Shown piece by piece: positions 11,434 through 23,789 of a stretch of DNA of 64,000 nucleotides (the stretch's first letter is position 1; each line of letters starts with the position of its first letter). A program made the position numbers and the translations under genes. The stretch is from Dactylorhiza incarnata (taxonomy: Eukaryota > Streptophyta > Magnoliopsida > Asparagales > Orchidaceae), in assembly GCA_033032865.1 (NCBI GenBank), contig JAWHQI010000068.1:7068001-7132000 (forward strand). The letters are read 5' to 3'. The notes below the pieces were generated by a model. That model ran no database searches. It had not been told where the DNA came from and worked only from the letters and a program-made list of their open reading frames with translations.

Positions 11434-13183
11434 TTGGAGCATGAGGATGATGAATCGCTTGGAGAAAAAGAAGAAGAAAACGAGGAGAAAGAAGATGAAA
11501 TAGTAGAATATGTTCCTCCAAGCGTGTTGCAGTTTACTAAGGATCATCCAAAAGAGCTTGTGATAGGAGAACCATCAAAAGGGGCAAGTACTCATTCTTC
11601 TTTAGTTGAGTCTTTTTCAAACCTTTGTTTTGTATCCGAAATAGGACCAAAAAACGTTTCAAATGCTTTAAATGATGAATTTTGGTTTTTAGCTATGAAT
11701 GATGAACTAAATCAATTTGAATGGAATAAAGTTTGGAATTTAGTCGAAAGGCCATCTATTCATCCAGTTATAGGAGTTAAATGGATTTTCAAAAACAAAC
11801 TAGATGGTGACTCTAAAATTACAAGGAATAAAGATAGACTAGTTGCAGAAGGGTATTCACAAATCGAAGGGGTAGATTTTGATGAAACTTTTGCATCCGT
11901 TGCTCACCTAGAATCAATTAGAATATTTCTTGCATTTGCGAGTTTTAAAAAATTTAAACTATCTCAAATGGATGTTAAAAGTGAATTTTTAAACGGGATT
12001 ATAAAAGAAGAAGTTTATGTAGAACAACCCTCCGGTTTTGTGAGTGAAAGATTTCCAAACCATGTGTTTAAATTAGAGAAAGTGCTTTATGGATTGAAGC
12101 AAGCGCCACGTGCTTGGTATGATAGATTGACATTATTTTTGATAAGACACGATTATAAAATGGGAAGTGCGGATAATATACTCTTCATTAAGCATGTTGA
12201 TAATGATTTGATTATATTACAAATTTATGTTGATGATATCATTTTTGGAGCCACTAATGAAGAGTTATGTAATGAAGTAATTTTAGTGATGAAAAATGAA
12301 TTTGAAATGAGCTTGGTAGGAGAACTCACTTATTTTCTAGGATTTCAAATCTCACAAAAACAAGATGGTATATTTATTTGTCAAACTAAATATGTTCACG
12401 ATATTCTTAAAAGATTTGGATTTAAAAACCAAAAACAAGCTAATATACCAATGAGTGCATCACTAAAATTAGGAAAAGATGAAGCTGGTATTTCTATTGA
12501 TTAAACATTATATAGTGGAATGATAGGCACATTGCTTTATTTAAGCGCATCTAGACCCGATATTATGTTTTCAGTTTATTTGTGTGCTAGATTTCAAGCT
12601 AACCCAAAAGAATCACATTTGAAAGCGGTTAAATGTATTTTTAGATATCTAATCTGAACATCTAGATTAGGCTTATGGTATCCTCATAATGATTGTTTTA
12701 TTTTACATGGTTTTTCTGATTCGGACTATGCGGGATGTTCATTAGATCGTAAGAGCACTAGTGGCACTTGTCATTTTATAGGCCCTTCACTCATATCATG
12801 GTCAAGTAGGAAATAGAATTTTGTTGCCCTCTACACCACCAAGGCCGAATATATCACACTAGGTAGTTGTTGTACATAAGCCTTGAGGATGACCCCAAAT
12901 GTTAGAAGACTTTGGTGTTCATCTAAATAACATAGAATTAAGGTGTGACAACAAGAGTGCTATAGATCTCACAAACAACCCCGTACATCACTCTAGATCA
13001 AAATATATAGATGTCCGACATCATTTTATTAGAGATCATATTAAAAAGGAACATGTTAAAATTAGCTTTATAGGAACCAAATCACAACTTGTCGATATTT
13101 TTACCAAACCTTTACTCGATGCACGTTTTCACATGCTTAGGTTAGAACTAGGTGTCTTAGAAATGTCTCCTTACACCCTATAA
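11434..13183 (+). pseudogene. copia-1 reverse transcriptase and RNase H remnant
   Basis: A 356-codon open stretch (11434-12504) holds the whole copia RT: VKWIFKNKLDGD, then [25 protein letters not shown] and the catalytic YVDD at 12226-12237, which is intact. After the stop at 12502-12504 the frame continues into RNase H (SASRPDIMF, SDSDYAGC, DRKSTSGTCHF, TKAEY) with more stops. It shifts near 12885 into ELRCDNKSAIDL and HIKKEHVKI, ending in the DIFTKPL motif. This is the best preserved domain of the element, but RNase H is broken. Confidence 0.9.
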
Positions 13184-15230
13184 AAGCTATCAAAACTGTC
13201 TTATATTTTAGTTTGTATTTAAAAAAATGTGAAAACACTTTCAAAACCACCAAAAACATGCTAAAAGAGCTTTCAAATCAACTCCATAATGTCTGAAATT
13301 TCAAATGTAAGGTCTTTTTCTCATACAAAGGAATCATGAAAAAGATTTTTCAAAAAGTCAAAATTTAGTGTTCTGTCTCGGCGTTAAGAAGCTAACGCCT
13401 GGCGTTACCTCCTTTGCTCAAAAAATTTTTTTGGTTTTGAATAATTTATGGTATTATTTTAATGTTTTGTGTGTATTTTATTTCTTTGTTTGTAAAAAGT
13501 TTTCTATCTTTTTATTTCCTTAAAAACAAAATTATATTTCTTTTCAAAAAAAAATATGTATTTTCTCATGCATTATTTTAGGTATATCTCTCTGGCATAG
13601 AATATCATTTACTGAAAGGGCTATTAAAGACTTCTATGTTTTCCAGAGAATATATATATAAAAAAACAAAACAAATACAAAATTACAAAAGAATTTCAAA
13701 GAACAAATATATTTTTTTGTTTGTGTATTTATTGTTATGTACATATATCAACATTCAAATTTAAAAAAAATGATTGTTATTCATTGCCATTGTCAAGGAT
13801 GATTAATTATATCAATTAAAGATTAAATACAATGTTTAATTTAACTTTCAAGTTTCTTAAAAACATTGTCTTGTATTTGTCATGCCTTGAATAATATCTT
13901 AATAATGTGCAAAGAATTTGGTTATAGCTTACATGTGTAGAAATGTTTTTACATGCCTCTAAGTATGAGTAAAGTTTTATCTTTGATAATGATTTTCTCA
14001 CTTACACTTTTTGTTAATCTACATTTGTTTTAAATCTTATTGCATGATTGTGTAGTATAAGAACTTCCTTTGAATCTCATAAATAGTTTACCTACACAAC
14101 ATTGAATTCTTTATCAAATTCTTTGTTCTTCATGCACTTGTGATTAAAGAAATGTGGTTTAAAATACTATGTTCGCAAATCTAGTGAATTCGGAGTCCTT
14201 AGTCACTAAACTAAAAATCAAATATTAAATGACAAGGAAAACTCCAATAAGCACTACTCACGCTCCTGATAAGTCTTAATGAGCATTGTGAGGTTGAGCA
14301 CCTTGGCTAAAGAATTGTAAAGTGTCTTGTAGTAAATAATTTATACACCACTTCTCATAGTACAACGGATCACAAAAAATGAAAATAAAGCTAAAAGGTA
14401 TAAAAGTGATCCCCAACCACTACTTTGCACCCTGATAAGTCTTAATAAGCATTGTGTGTTGCAAAGCACCTTAGTAGTTATACTCTTTATTTATGTGCAT
14501 TGAAATTTGTGGAAGTAAAGTTATTTATGTTCACTTTAAGTTATGCTCTTACATAACATATTTTCATGTGATTTGATTTATACACTTGTATACTTTATCA
14601 AAACACCCTTATTGAACACATCATTATCATTTATAAGACTTCCACTCATGAGAATTGGACCTAAAGCTTATCTAAACTATTCTCTATAATCATGAGTAAA
14701 TGCACTAGATAGCAACGCATGATTTTTTTAATGTTTATGTTTAATTGAAATGCAAATTAACTTACATTGTCAAGATATCTTTACTTGATATTATATAATC
14801 TTGCTTGCTAATTTTAAATTCAAATTTCAAATACACTTACAAATTTTGTAATTCAAGCATCTACTTATTTCATTCAAACGCTTATTATACACTTGTATTT
14901 CGATTTTGTTTTTTAAAATGGATGCTTCATAATTGCTTTTGCTGTGTTCACTATTTTCCAAAATGTTGCTAGTATTTCTATGTGATGCATAATATTTTAT
15001 ATTGCTAATAATCTAACCCACCTCCTTTTGATTATAACAAAATGGGGAGAAGAAATTGAAGAAGAAATAAATTAGAGAAATCTATTATTTCGGGGGAGTA
15101 CAATAGAAAATGCATTCATGTAGGGGGAGCATCCATATAGGGGGAGTATGCATATTATCACGCTTAACATATATACTATAAACACTACTCTAATTATGTT
15201 TTATTTCTTATTTGTGGATTTGTTATTAAC
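13184..15230 (+). other. copia-1 spacer between pol and 3' LTR
   Basis: About 2 kb of AT-rich DNA without a credible gene. SIRE-like copia elements often carry an envelope-like or other ORF here; I see none. It holds one perfect copy of the LTR palindrome (13393-13407, TAACGCCTGGCGTTA). Two short similar blocks with CTGATAAGTCTTAAT occur near 14265 and 14425. The purine-rich GGGGGAG motifs near 15090, 15122 and 15138 foreshadow the polypurine tract. Confidence 0.7.
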
Positions 15231-15243
15231 AAAAGGGGGAGAT

Positions 15244-16415
15244 TGTTGGAGCTTGTATTCCACATCTCTTAGTTTGAGAATAACAAATCACAATATGTAT
15301 TTGATCTTGCTTGTGTTTATAGTGTGCAGGTACTATAGTTAAATAACCATATATACAGGATGTTGATTGATGATGATTCCCTGAAAAGAGTGTTAACGCC
15401 CCGCATTAACAAGTTAACGTCAAGCGTTAACTTATTGTTGAAGAGGGATGATATCGAGAAGGGAATGACATGGAGAAGATATTCCGTCGAGAAGCCAGAG
15501 ACAACGCCATCGTTGACTCATAATGCCCACGTTGAGTCCACAAATCTGCCATGATCCCGATGGTTGCACGAGCTCAGCCACGATAGTGCCTGTTCACTAA
15601 TGCTGGCATTAACTCTTAACGCCGCACCTTAGCTTTCGTGCCTACTTAAAGAATTGATTTCATTTGATCAATTTAGATGCAATCCAAGCCTTCATTATGT
15701 ACTTCAGAGAGATTATTTCATCCTGAATTCAGAGAGCACTCCCAACACCAACATTGAGGAACAAGAGTGAGATGCAGATTTCCAATGGCAAATTTAAAGA
15801 AGGATGCTCGCTTCAACTCCAACGTGGTCATGGCGTATCTTCAACATCTCCTTCAGCGCTCTTCAATCTAGGGAGTCTTTTATTCTGATTTTTACTTTAT
15901 CTTTTCATTTTTCCTTGTAACGGTAGTGAATTCTCCGCCTTGCATGTGGCGACTAGGCGGGGTTCGGTTTAGGGGGAAATTCACTGCCTTGTGCGTGGCG
16001 ACTAGGTCTAGGGTAGATCTAGGTGGTGGCTAGAGGCATTATCTGGGGAATGATAGGCTATAGCCAACGGGTCCTTGGGAGAAGGACCGGTGAAGGAACA
16101 AAAAGTGATATTTAAGTTGTAGCCTCGAATTTCAAGCATTATTGAAATTTTATCCTTGTAATCATTTTTTTGAAATATAAAATTCTTTTTCATTATATCT
16201 AATTTTTCTGGAATTGTATTTCATAAAGAAAATCATCCTGAATATTTCTGTAAAAATATTTTCTAGTGAGATAACGCCCGGCGTTGACTCTTAACGCCAG
16301 GCGTTAGCGACAGAGCAAAAACGTTTTTCTGTTATTTAAAATCTGTCAGTTTATCTCAAAAACAGTAAACCCCTTATTCACCCCCCCCCCTGTAAGGTCT
16401 CCATCAGATCCAACA
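15244..16415 (+). repeat. copia-1 3' LTR
   Basis: Starts TGTTGGAGCTTGTATTCC directly after the purine tract AAAAGGGGGAGAT, and ends GATCCAACA followed by the duplication GAGCA. It shares all landmarks with the 5' LTR, including the palindromes (16271-16306) and a C-run (16381-16390, 10 C against 12 in the 5' copy). Confidence 0.95.
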
Positions 16416-16420
16416 GAGCA

Positions 16421-17930
16421 TACCGCCTTCCGAACGGACAAAGGGACATACTATTATAAAGTGATGACATTTGGTATAAAGAATGCCAGCGCAACCTATC
16501 AGAGACTGATGAATAAAGTGGTTAAGGACCTCATTGGATAGACAATGGAGGTGTATGTGGACGATATTCTAGTGAAGAACATTTGTCATTGCGACCACCT
16601 GAAAGACCTTGAGAAATGCTATCAACTCCTTCGTCACTCCTAGATGCGGCTAAATCTAGCAATTGTGTGTTTTGTGTGACGCCAAGGAAGTTATTTGGTT
16701 TCGTGGTAACCCACCTTGGGATTAAGGTAAACCCTGAGAAGATCAAGGCACTGGAGGACATGTAGCACCCTCGATCTATCAAGGAAGTTCAACGCGTGAA
16801 TGAGAGGATCACAACACTCTCCCACTTCTTAGTACGAACAAGAGACAAGTACCTCCTCTTCAAGATTCTTCAGGAGCATACAACTCTGGGTTCTAGTGGA
16901 TGAACGAATGTCAGACTGCCTTCAAGTTCCTCAAGTTGTACTTGGTCTAGCCCCCGCTGCTTTCAAAACCTACACCTAGGGATGTCTTGTACCTATATTT
17001 GGCGGTGTCTCTGACCGCCCTTAGCTCAGTACTGGTCAAAGAAGAAGGGGGAGTTCAACGCTTCATCTATTACCTCTGCAAGGTCCTGACCGACACAAAG
17101 ACCAAATATCCTGCAGTGGACAAAACAACCATGGACCTCGTTTTCTTAGCAAGAAAGCTATGACCATATTTCTAATCTTATACTATAAAATTACTGACGC
17201 AAATGCTGATACGAACAATCCTCCTGATGTCGAAAGTGTCTGGAATATTTTTGAAGTGGGCGGTGAAGCTCGGCTAATTTGAAATAAAGCTCCAGCCCAA
17301 GCCTGACATCAAGTCTCAAGTGCTAGTCGACTTTGTTGTGGAATGTACCATCCATCTGAAAGCAGCCTCTACAAATGATACTTCTACCGCACGCTAGACT
17401 CTGTACGTTGATGGAGCATTAGGAGCGGGGCATGGATATTGCTGGTAGACCCTAAAGAAGTCACTCTCGAGTACGTCCTCAGGCTGAAATTCCCAGCCAC
17501 CAACAATATCAGCGAGTATGAAGATTTGATCACCGGCCTCCAGCTCGCCATTGAATGTAAGGTGGAGAACTAAATAGTGCATTATGATTCCCATCTCGTG
17601 GTCTCATAAGTCGAGGGAGACTATAAGGCAACGAATGACCAGTTGGTGCAGAATATCTAGCTTGTGAGATCTCTCCTCTAGAAAATTCCATCACATAAAA
17701 TATTGTACATCCCTAGAGAACAGAATTCCAGAACTGATGCGCTCTCTAAGCTTGCAAACTCTTCCTTTAGATACCAGTCAAGATGGTACCGGGTTGAAGA
17801 AGTCATGATCTGCAACATCCAGGGACCATGGGAAATCGCAGCATCGGGGACCTTGTCCTCCAAAACATCGAAGCAGCAGGAAAAGGACCCCCCTCGCGAT
17901 CGGCACCAGCAAATCATAATGAGGTAAGGC
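16421..17930 (+). pseudogene. Tat-like gypsy RT palm and RNase H remnant (continuation)
   Basis: Continues the RT cut at 6991: FRTDKGTYYYKVMTFGIKNA, then EVYVDDILVKN with YVDD at 16554-16565. RNase H follows at about 17400-17760: LEYVLRLKFPATNNISEYE, YDSHLVVS and IPREQNSRTDALSKLA, the usual end of Tat-type RNase H. Many stops and frameshifts occur between. Integrase, which should follow, is absent, so there is probably an internal deletion around 17830-18240. Confidence 0.75.
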
Positions 17931-18242
17931 CGTGCTCTAGGTTAGACAGGGCTAAATGTCCCTACACTAGCACAGCAAGCTCGCGCCCCTCCATCACCAG
18001 GGTCTGCCCCCTTCGTGGTCTGCACTAGCAACTCATCAATGTGTAAGGCCACACTCTCAGTTTGACAAGTTCCAACGACCCTTCACTTGCCAACAAACTT
18101 GCATCCCATGAACACATCAAAATGTACAAAAAACCAACAACAAATAATCACGTAAACAATACAAAGGAGGAATGTCATCCACTAAAAATAAACACTATGT
18201 GTAAAAGATAGCTGTAGATATATCAGGATGCAACTCTGCTCA
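17931..18242. other. Unassigned stretch after RNase H
   Basis: Two short similar blocks, AAGGCCGTGCTCTAGGTTAGACAG (shown here only by its ends AAGGCC and GACAG, from about 17926) and a matching one from about 18042, suggest an imperfect duplication of about 115 bp. No coding match was seen. On the minus strand it would be the 3' flank of the antisense ORF. Confidence 0.4.
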
Positions 18243-19907
18243 TCACATAAGAACTCTACAAACGGAAAAAGGAAAGCAATATACAAACACAAGTACATAT
18301 ATGGGACCAAGATCAACCCACAATATCCACAACAGAGTTCTTGTCTCCGTAAAGTTCACCCAAGCCGAGACTAGTAATATGGGATCAGAACTTCTTGTCC
18401 ACCATACAAAGTGTCTTCCTGATGCCCATCTAGAAAGAAATCTCACAAAATTCCTCCAATAATGGCTCCACCTCACCAGTCATATTCACATCACGGGCCT
18501 CCTCTGAGATTCAGGAACGCTCCTACATGAAAGCTAAGGAACCCTTGTACTAAACAACTTATGTGGTCTTGGTCTTCTGGACGCCCTGCTCTGAAGAGGA
18601 AAGCCTCTCCACCTCATCTCTTAGTAACCCCAACTCACCATCCTTGCAAAAATTCACTCCCTAAGAATCCACCAGGTGGCGGAGGGAATCCTGGTCAACC
18701 ACCTTGTCAGCACTAAGCTCCTCTCATAGCTTCTCAAGCTCAGCCTGGGAAGAAGTAAGATCAGACTCCAGTCGATGTACGCGAGAAGCGCCACACTCCC
18801 TCTTCTTCTTGGAATCAGATTGGCCATCCATCATGTAACACTTCTCCTCCTGAAGGGAGAAATACTCATCTTTCAGACCCACATAGTAATAATTCTAGGT
18901 ATGGGCAATGCTGCACAACTCCCCGATCTGCAAAAAAAAGAAGATAAAAATTTATGAAAAGCAAATAATAAAAGCACAAACAACGGCCATTTCTCTTACA
19001 TTTAATGTAGTTTCTTGCATCAAAGATGAACCTCATCTTGTTCTATTAACTTGTGAAGCAAGTGGAAGGCGATCAACATAAGAAGGCCAATTGACAACAA
19101 CAGTCACTAGAAACTCCTCGACCTCAGGATCATCAGGGAAGGTCTCCACCACCGAGATGCTGGGATCCACATCGTTTGCATGACCTCTCGACCTAGGGAG
19201 CGTAGACGCTGCTCTAGGCTCCCCACACTTGAAAATGAGCTTCCTATTCTTGTGCCAAGCTAGAGGGATAGAGACATCCCGCTTAACATCTAAAGAATGG
19301 TCGGAAAATAGTAACCTCTTCTCCTCCATGAATGTACCAATACGAAAAGATCCCTCACCAGTTTGCTAGGATCCTCAAAGCCCAATATCGGCGTGAAATT
19401 GCTCTATCGGCCTGCTATATAGTGACAATGACCAGGAAACGCCCTCCACAACTTAGGAAGCTGCCATGTGTTCCTGACATACCCATACAAAGTACCTCGG
19501 TGGCAGTAGTCAGTCTTCAACTTAAAATATAGCCACCATTTATTGCTACGAACCTCAATCCTACCCCATGACTCAAAGAAAACCTCGTACCATTCCTTGA
19601 AGACCTTCAACGATAGTCATGAGCTATGCTCTCAGAAGAAGACAATCAGTCCCATGACTCTCATCATCCTTGCCTAGGTAAACTGAGATATTGGTACTTC
19701 ACAGAATTGGAAGACCTCGGTAGCCTCCTACGAGGGTGGAATACGAAACCCTGCCTTCAAACATCTCTCCGAAAGAGTGACAAAGCCAGTATTCACCTCA
19801 ATGCTCTCAGGTAACCTATTGCATTTCCGCCATGTATCGACCCACTATCTATTGAGAGTTTATCGCAATCTCATTAGTCTCGACTGGGTGCCTCATCTCG
19901 AAACCTG
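18243..19907 (-). pseudogene. Antisense extra ORF of the Tat-like element, two recognisable exons
   Basis: Read on the minus strand, a polypyrimidine stretch and CAG (19905-19907) precede an ATG at 19896. The first part shows VNTGFVTLSERCLKAGFRIP and KVFKEWYEVFFESWG, then KWWLYFKLKTDY. This resembles the plant putative gypsy type transposon domain (Pfam family PF04195, from memory). A likely 72-nt intron runs from 18999 (GTAAG) to 18928 (TTTTTGCAG). The next exon (LKDEYFSLQEEK, SDLTSSQAELEKL) is heptad-like coiled coil. Stops and frameshifts break it. Antisense ORFs downstream of pol are known in Tat elements; the function is unknown. Confidence 0.55.
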
Positions 19908-20397
19908 AAAAATAGAAATTAATGAGTGCAAAATAAAAATCAAAAGCAAACAAAAATTAAAAAATGTTGGGTTTCTAAGGCATCAAATGTGCCAAAATTT
20001 TTTCAAGAAAACCAATGAAATTCATCTTGTGAAAAATAATAAATCAAGAAGAAGAAGAAGATTTTATTTACGTCAGAATCAAATTCCGAGAAGAAGGAAT
20101 GTTATTTGAGTCCTTAAACATAGAACTAGATCCATATCTCAAGGAGTATCCACACAAACGTTGGAAACACCAAACCAGTCTTCCAATGAAAGTAGGCTAG
20201 AGAGTGGTCATCCTCTACATCTCCACGAACAACTAGTTTCGCTTCTAGGAGAGGAATGACTGTCGGATTTCAGTCTCGCAAAAGAGATAACGCCTCTGGT
20301 GCTTTCAGAAAGCAGCGACGACGGCTGCGAGTTATCTTGTTTTGGAATAGTCGAACTCAATCCTCTACGTAATTTAGAACCCTAAGAGCTCTTCATA

Positions 20398-20405
20398 TAT
20401 TTATA
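20398..20405 (-). promoter_or_regulatory. TATA box of copia-2 3' LTR
   Basis: TATAAATA on the minus strand, followed after about 25 bases by a TTAGGGTTC leader. The spacing places the U3/R boundary near 20375. It could be mistaken for a promoter of the antisense ORF at 18243-19907, but the LTR boundaries explain it better. Confidence 0.6.
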
Positions 20406-20479
20406 TGCCAATGGCCGCACATCTTTTTAACTGCAGACCTATGATTTAAGATCAGAGTAAACATTATGTTGGCTTGAAG

Positions 20480-20950
20480 TCTAGAACACATACATAATAT
20501 CGAATTGACGACAAGTTGATATTCAAAATATCGGCTTGATGTCTAATCTATATTTGTCTAGTCATTATCAAGTCCAGTCGATATACACTATGTCGAAAGA
20601 GTTTGGTTTACATACACTATGTTGACAGACATTATAGTCGACATTAAGTCCAGTCGATATACCCTATATTGGCATGACATCAAGCCAATATTCAAAATAT
20701 AAGCTTGATGTTTAGTCGATATTTATCTAGACGATTTCAAGTCCAGTTGTTATACAGTATATTGACAGAGAGTCTAGTCGACATACACTATGTTGATAGA
20801 CATTCTAGTCGACAATAAGTCCAGTCGATATACACTATATAGGCTTCACATCGAGTCGATATTCAAAATATCGTCTTGACGTCTAGTCGATATATGTCTA
20901 GGCGACAGACATAATATCTATACAAAGTCTAGCTGACATAGACATACTCC
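20480..20950. repeat. About 170-bp tandem repeat in copia-2 U3
   Basis: The marker ATTCAAAATAT occurs at 20521, 20690 and 20861, giving a period of 169-171 bp over about 2.7 units. Units share AGTCGATAT, TACACTATGT and TAGTCGACAT motifs, many of which are self-complementary around TCGA. The array lies upstream of the LTR TATA box. Confidence 0.8.
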
Positions 20951-21129
20951 CACATAATATAGGCTTGGTCCTTCACTCAAATCCAATATATAAAAGGCCA
21001 ACATGATAATTTGTCCAATTTTCCATACATTTTCATGCGTGACCCCATAGGCTCATATTACATTTGTAGTGAGTCAATCTCTTTGATTACCTCTAGATCA
21101 TATATGATTCCAACAGTCTCCCACTTGAG

Positions 21130-22099
21130 CTAGAATGTATCAACTATAGTCTTAAAGCAATGAGCGGCATCTAGCAATGCATCATTTCTACCCAAATAAT
21201 ATAAGAGTTTGTACCTCAATGAAACCTGTCAGTGACCAATGTATCAGCGTTGTCTAGTCCCTTTGTCCAGTACATGCAGATTAAACTCGAGGCATGAAGT
21301 GTGTCACCCACTTAATTATTCAATATTTGTTTCTTGATCTAGAATAGATTGTCTGAAATTGGTGAGCTTAATATCATATATTGACTCATCCTAACCTGGC
21401 CATGCATTTAATAGTCTCATTCCATCAAGGAGACCATGGATGCAACTCCTAACATATAGGAGGACAAATTCCATCAACACCCACTCACAATCACCCAAAT
21501 GATTTGTAGTGTACCCAATAACTACCCATATCATTGACCTTCTTCAAGGTAGATTTTAGATGACATCAAAGTAAGATTTTCCTCACTTAATGATCGTTGT
21601 GACTTCAGGTCAAAGAACCACAAACATCATTGTCACTTTGAGACCTACTTTTAACACATTCATATAACAATCCATAAATTAGTCTCATGGTGGGTCTGCC
21701 CAGTATAACTTATTCTCTCATAAGTACCTATGTGATGACTTGATATCCGATATCATGACCAATGAGAATCGGTCATCAGTCAACCCATATTCTAGTCTCA
21801 ATGTATCATCATTGCACTAATTTTTATGATGATACATTGACCCGGGTCCTTTTAAGATTGGTGCTTCATATAAACATCGGATCTCACATTCAAGTCATAT
21901 ACATGAATTCTTATGAAATCAAACACTCCAAAGGCATTTAACATGTTTAAATAATCTACATATATAATAATGTGTAGACACATTAAAAGAACATGCCATA
22001 AATGAAAAAAGAAAACACATAGTACAATTCATCATATGAAAATATAACCGACATAGCCAAAGTACACAAGTCTCCCACAATAGTTAATCATGCAGGTAT
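21130..22099 (-). other. copia-2 stretch between RNase H and polypurine tract
   Basis: About 1 kb with no open frame or motif. A non-coding tail of this size before the 3' LTR fits the element. Nothing else seen. Confidence 0.5.
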
Positions 22100-23700
22100 T
22101 TAATACCTAATGATCTAGTATGAAAATCATGTTTCCACTATGGTAAAGGCTTTGCCAGTGGATCTGCTATATTCTCATCAATCGGTACCATGCAAATGTT
22201 CACATCTCCTTGATCGACTATATCTCAAATAAGATGGAATCGCCGAAGTATGTGCTTTGAGCACTGATGAGATCTAGGCTCCTTGGCCTATACAATAGAA
22301 ACGTTGTTATCACAGTAAAAATTCATTGGATCAACAATGATAGGAACTACATCATGCTCGCTATTGAATTTCCTAATCTATACCGCCTCCTTCGCCGCAT
22401 TAGCAACAATGATATACTCTGCCTCTACTATAGAATCAACAACTATCTCTTGCTTCAAACTCTTCCAGCTCACAACGCCTCCATTAAGGCAAAACATAGA
22501 ACCTGACATGGAGTTTGAGCCATCCCGGTCAATTTGAAAACTTGCATCTATATAACCCTTTACAACGAGCTCTTCCTCTTCGCCATATATCAATAATACA
22601 TTCTTAGTACTTCTTAAGTACTTTAGAATATTCTTAACTGCCATCGAGTGACCATCACCCAGATTGAATTGATACCTACTAGTCATGCTCAAAGCATATG
22701 AGACATTGGGACGAGTACATAACATTACATACATGATTGATCCAATTGTATAAGCAAATGGAATCAACTTCATGCGGTCCTTATCTTCCAAAGATTTAGG
22801 ACACTGTTCCTTGGAGAGACTTACACCATGTGACATGCGTAAGAATCCCTTCTTAGACTAAAGCATGTTGAACCATTTCAACACCTTTTCAATGTACGTA
22901 CTTTGGGTAAAACCCAGCAACTTTTTTATATATCTTTATAGATAATTATACCAAGTATATAACTCGCTTCTCCCAGATCTTTCATATCAAAGCAGTCCCC
23001 TAGCTTATTCTTAACAGCATGCAGGGTTGGAATGTTATTCCCAATCAATAGTATGTCATCTACATACAATATTAGGAATACAACGGTGCTCCCATTAATC
23101 CTTTTGTAAACGCAAGGCTTATCTTCATTCTTGATGAAACCAAACTCTTTGATTTTTGCCATCAAAGTGAAGATTCCAACTTCGAGAAGCTTGCTTCAAT
23201 CCATAAATGGATCGATGCAACTTGCATATTTTAGTGGCTTCATTTGGAGATAAAAAAACCCCCGGTTGTATCATGTACACTTCCTCAACGAGGTTTCCAT
23301 TAAGGAAAGCTGTTTTGACATTTTTTTGTCAGATCTTATAGACATAATATGCAATAATAGCAAGCAAGATTTTGATGGACTTAACCATGACAATAGGGGA
23401 AAAAGTCTCATCATAGTCAATACCATGAATTTTCTTAAAACCTTTAGCCACCAGTCGTCCTTTGTATGTCTATACATTCCCATCCATGTTAATCTTCTTC
23501 TTGAAAACTCACTTGCACTTTATGAGTTGTACCCCATCAGGTGGTTCCACCAAGGTCCAAACATGGTTTAGATACATGAAGTCCATTTTAGATTTCATGT
23601 CCTCAAGACATTTCTCGGATTCCGGTCAATTCATAGCTTCTTGGTTGGTTGTAGGCTCATCATCATGAACCATAAGCAACATATTACCTATTTGAGACAT
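22100..23700 (-). pseudogene. copia-2 reverse transcriptase and RNase H remnant
   Basis: Minus-strand RT motifs: DYDETFSPIVMVKSI and TAFLNGNLVEEVYM near 23350-23480, IYGLKQASRSWN near 23200, and LILYVDDILLIGN with intact YVDD at 23055-23066. RNase H follows at 22836-22100: TRPNVSYALSMTSRYQ, KGYIDASFQ, GGVVSWKSLKQ, EAEYIIVANAAKEAV, then FYCDNN and ADPLAKPL. Stops interrupt it at several points, including one after EAV near 22375. The fold is complete but the gene is broken. Confidence 0.85.
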
Positions 23701-23789
23701 GAGAAATCCATATCTCTCAGGCTCAAATCTAGGTCTACTAGATCTATGTAGGACTTGTGTCTCTTGAGCAAGTTCTCTAGCTACAACAA

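Larger units (their letters stand above)
6992..16415 (+). mobile_element. copia-1: full-length decayed Ty1/copia element
   Basis: The element has TG...CA ends, LTRs of 1174 and 1172 bp, a primer site, gag, pol in copia order (protease, integrase, RT, RNase H), a long downstream spacer and a polypurine tract (about 15231-15243, AAAAGGGGGAGAT). Perfect 5-bp target duplications GAGCA flank it at 6987-6991 and 16416-16420, inside a gypsy RT. The roughly 2-kb spacer after RNase H and the extended gag suggest the SIRE/Maximus side of copia. All coding parts carry stops or frameshifts, and one integrase catalytic residue is changed. It is therefore unable to move by itself. Confidence 0.95.
4441..19964 (+). 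mobile_element. Degenerate Tat-like Ty3/gypsy element, split by copia-1
   Basis: Plus-strand remains of gag, protease, RT and RNase H occur in gypsy order at 4628-6991 and resume at 16421-17930, with an antisense ORF downstream (18243-19907). Across the copia-1 insertion the RT reads on exactly: the target triplets give Asp-Glu-Glu-His, and the next codons after 16420 give Thr-Ala-Phe-Arg. No LTR, primer site or integrase was found, so the ends are lost. The antisense downstream ORF and the gag and protease motifs point to the Tat group rather than chromoviruses. The right limit is where the copia-2 LTR begins. Confidence 0.75.
19965..21115 (-). repeat. copia-2 3' LTR
   Basis: On the minus strand it begins TGTTGGAATCATATATG immediately after a purine tract (CTCAAGTGGGAGAC, 21116-21129) and ends CCCAACA at 19965. 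The ends are the inverted pair TGTTGG/CCAACA. U3 contains the tandem repeat at about 20480-20950; a TATA box follows at 20398-20405, and then a leader with TTAGGGTTC. The left boundary is inferred from the matching ends, because no second LTR is available. A six-A flank gives no clear target duplication. Confidence 0.7.

Noticed and set aside
20398..20405. TATA box as promoter of the antisense ORF at 18243-19907
   Set aside because: Matching TGTTGG/CCAACA ends show an LTR from 19965 to 21115; the box fits that LTR. The ORF's upstream part is separated by this insertion.
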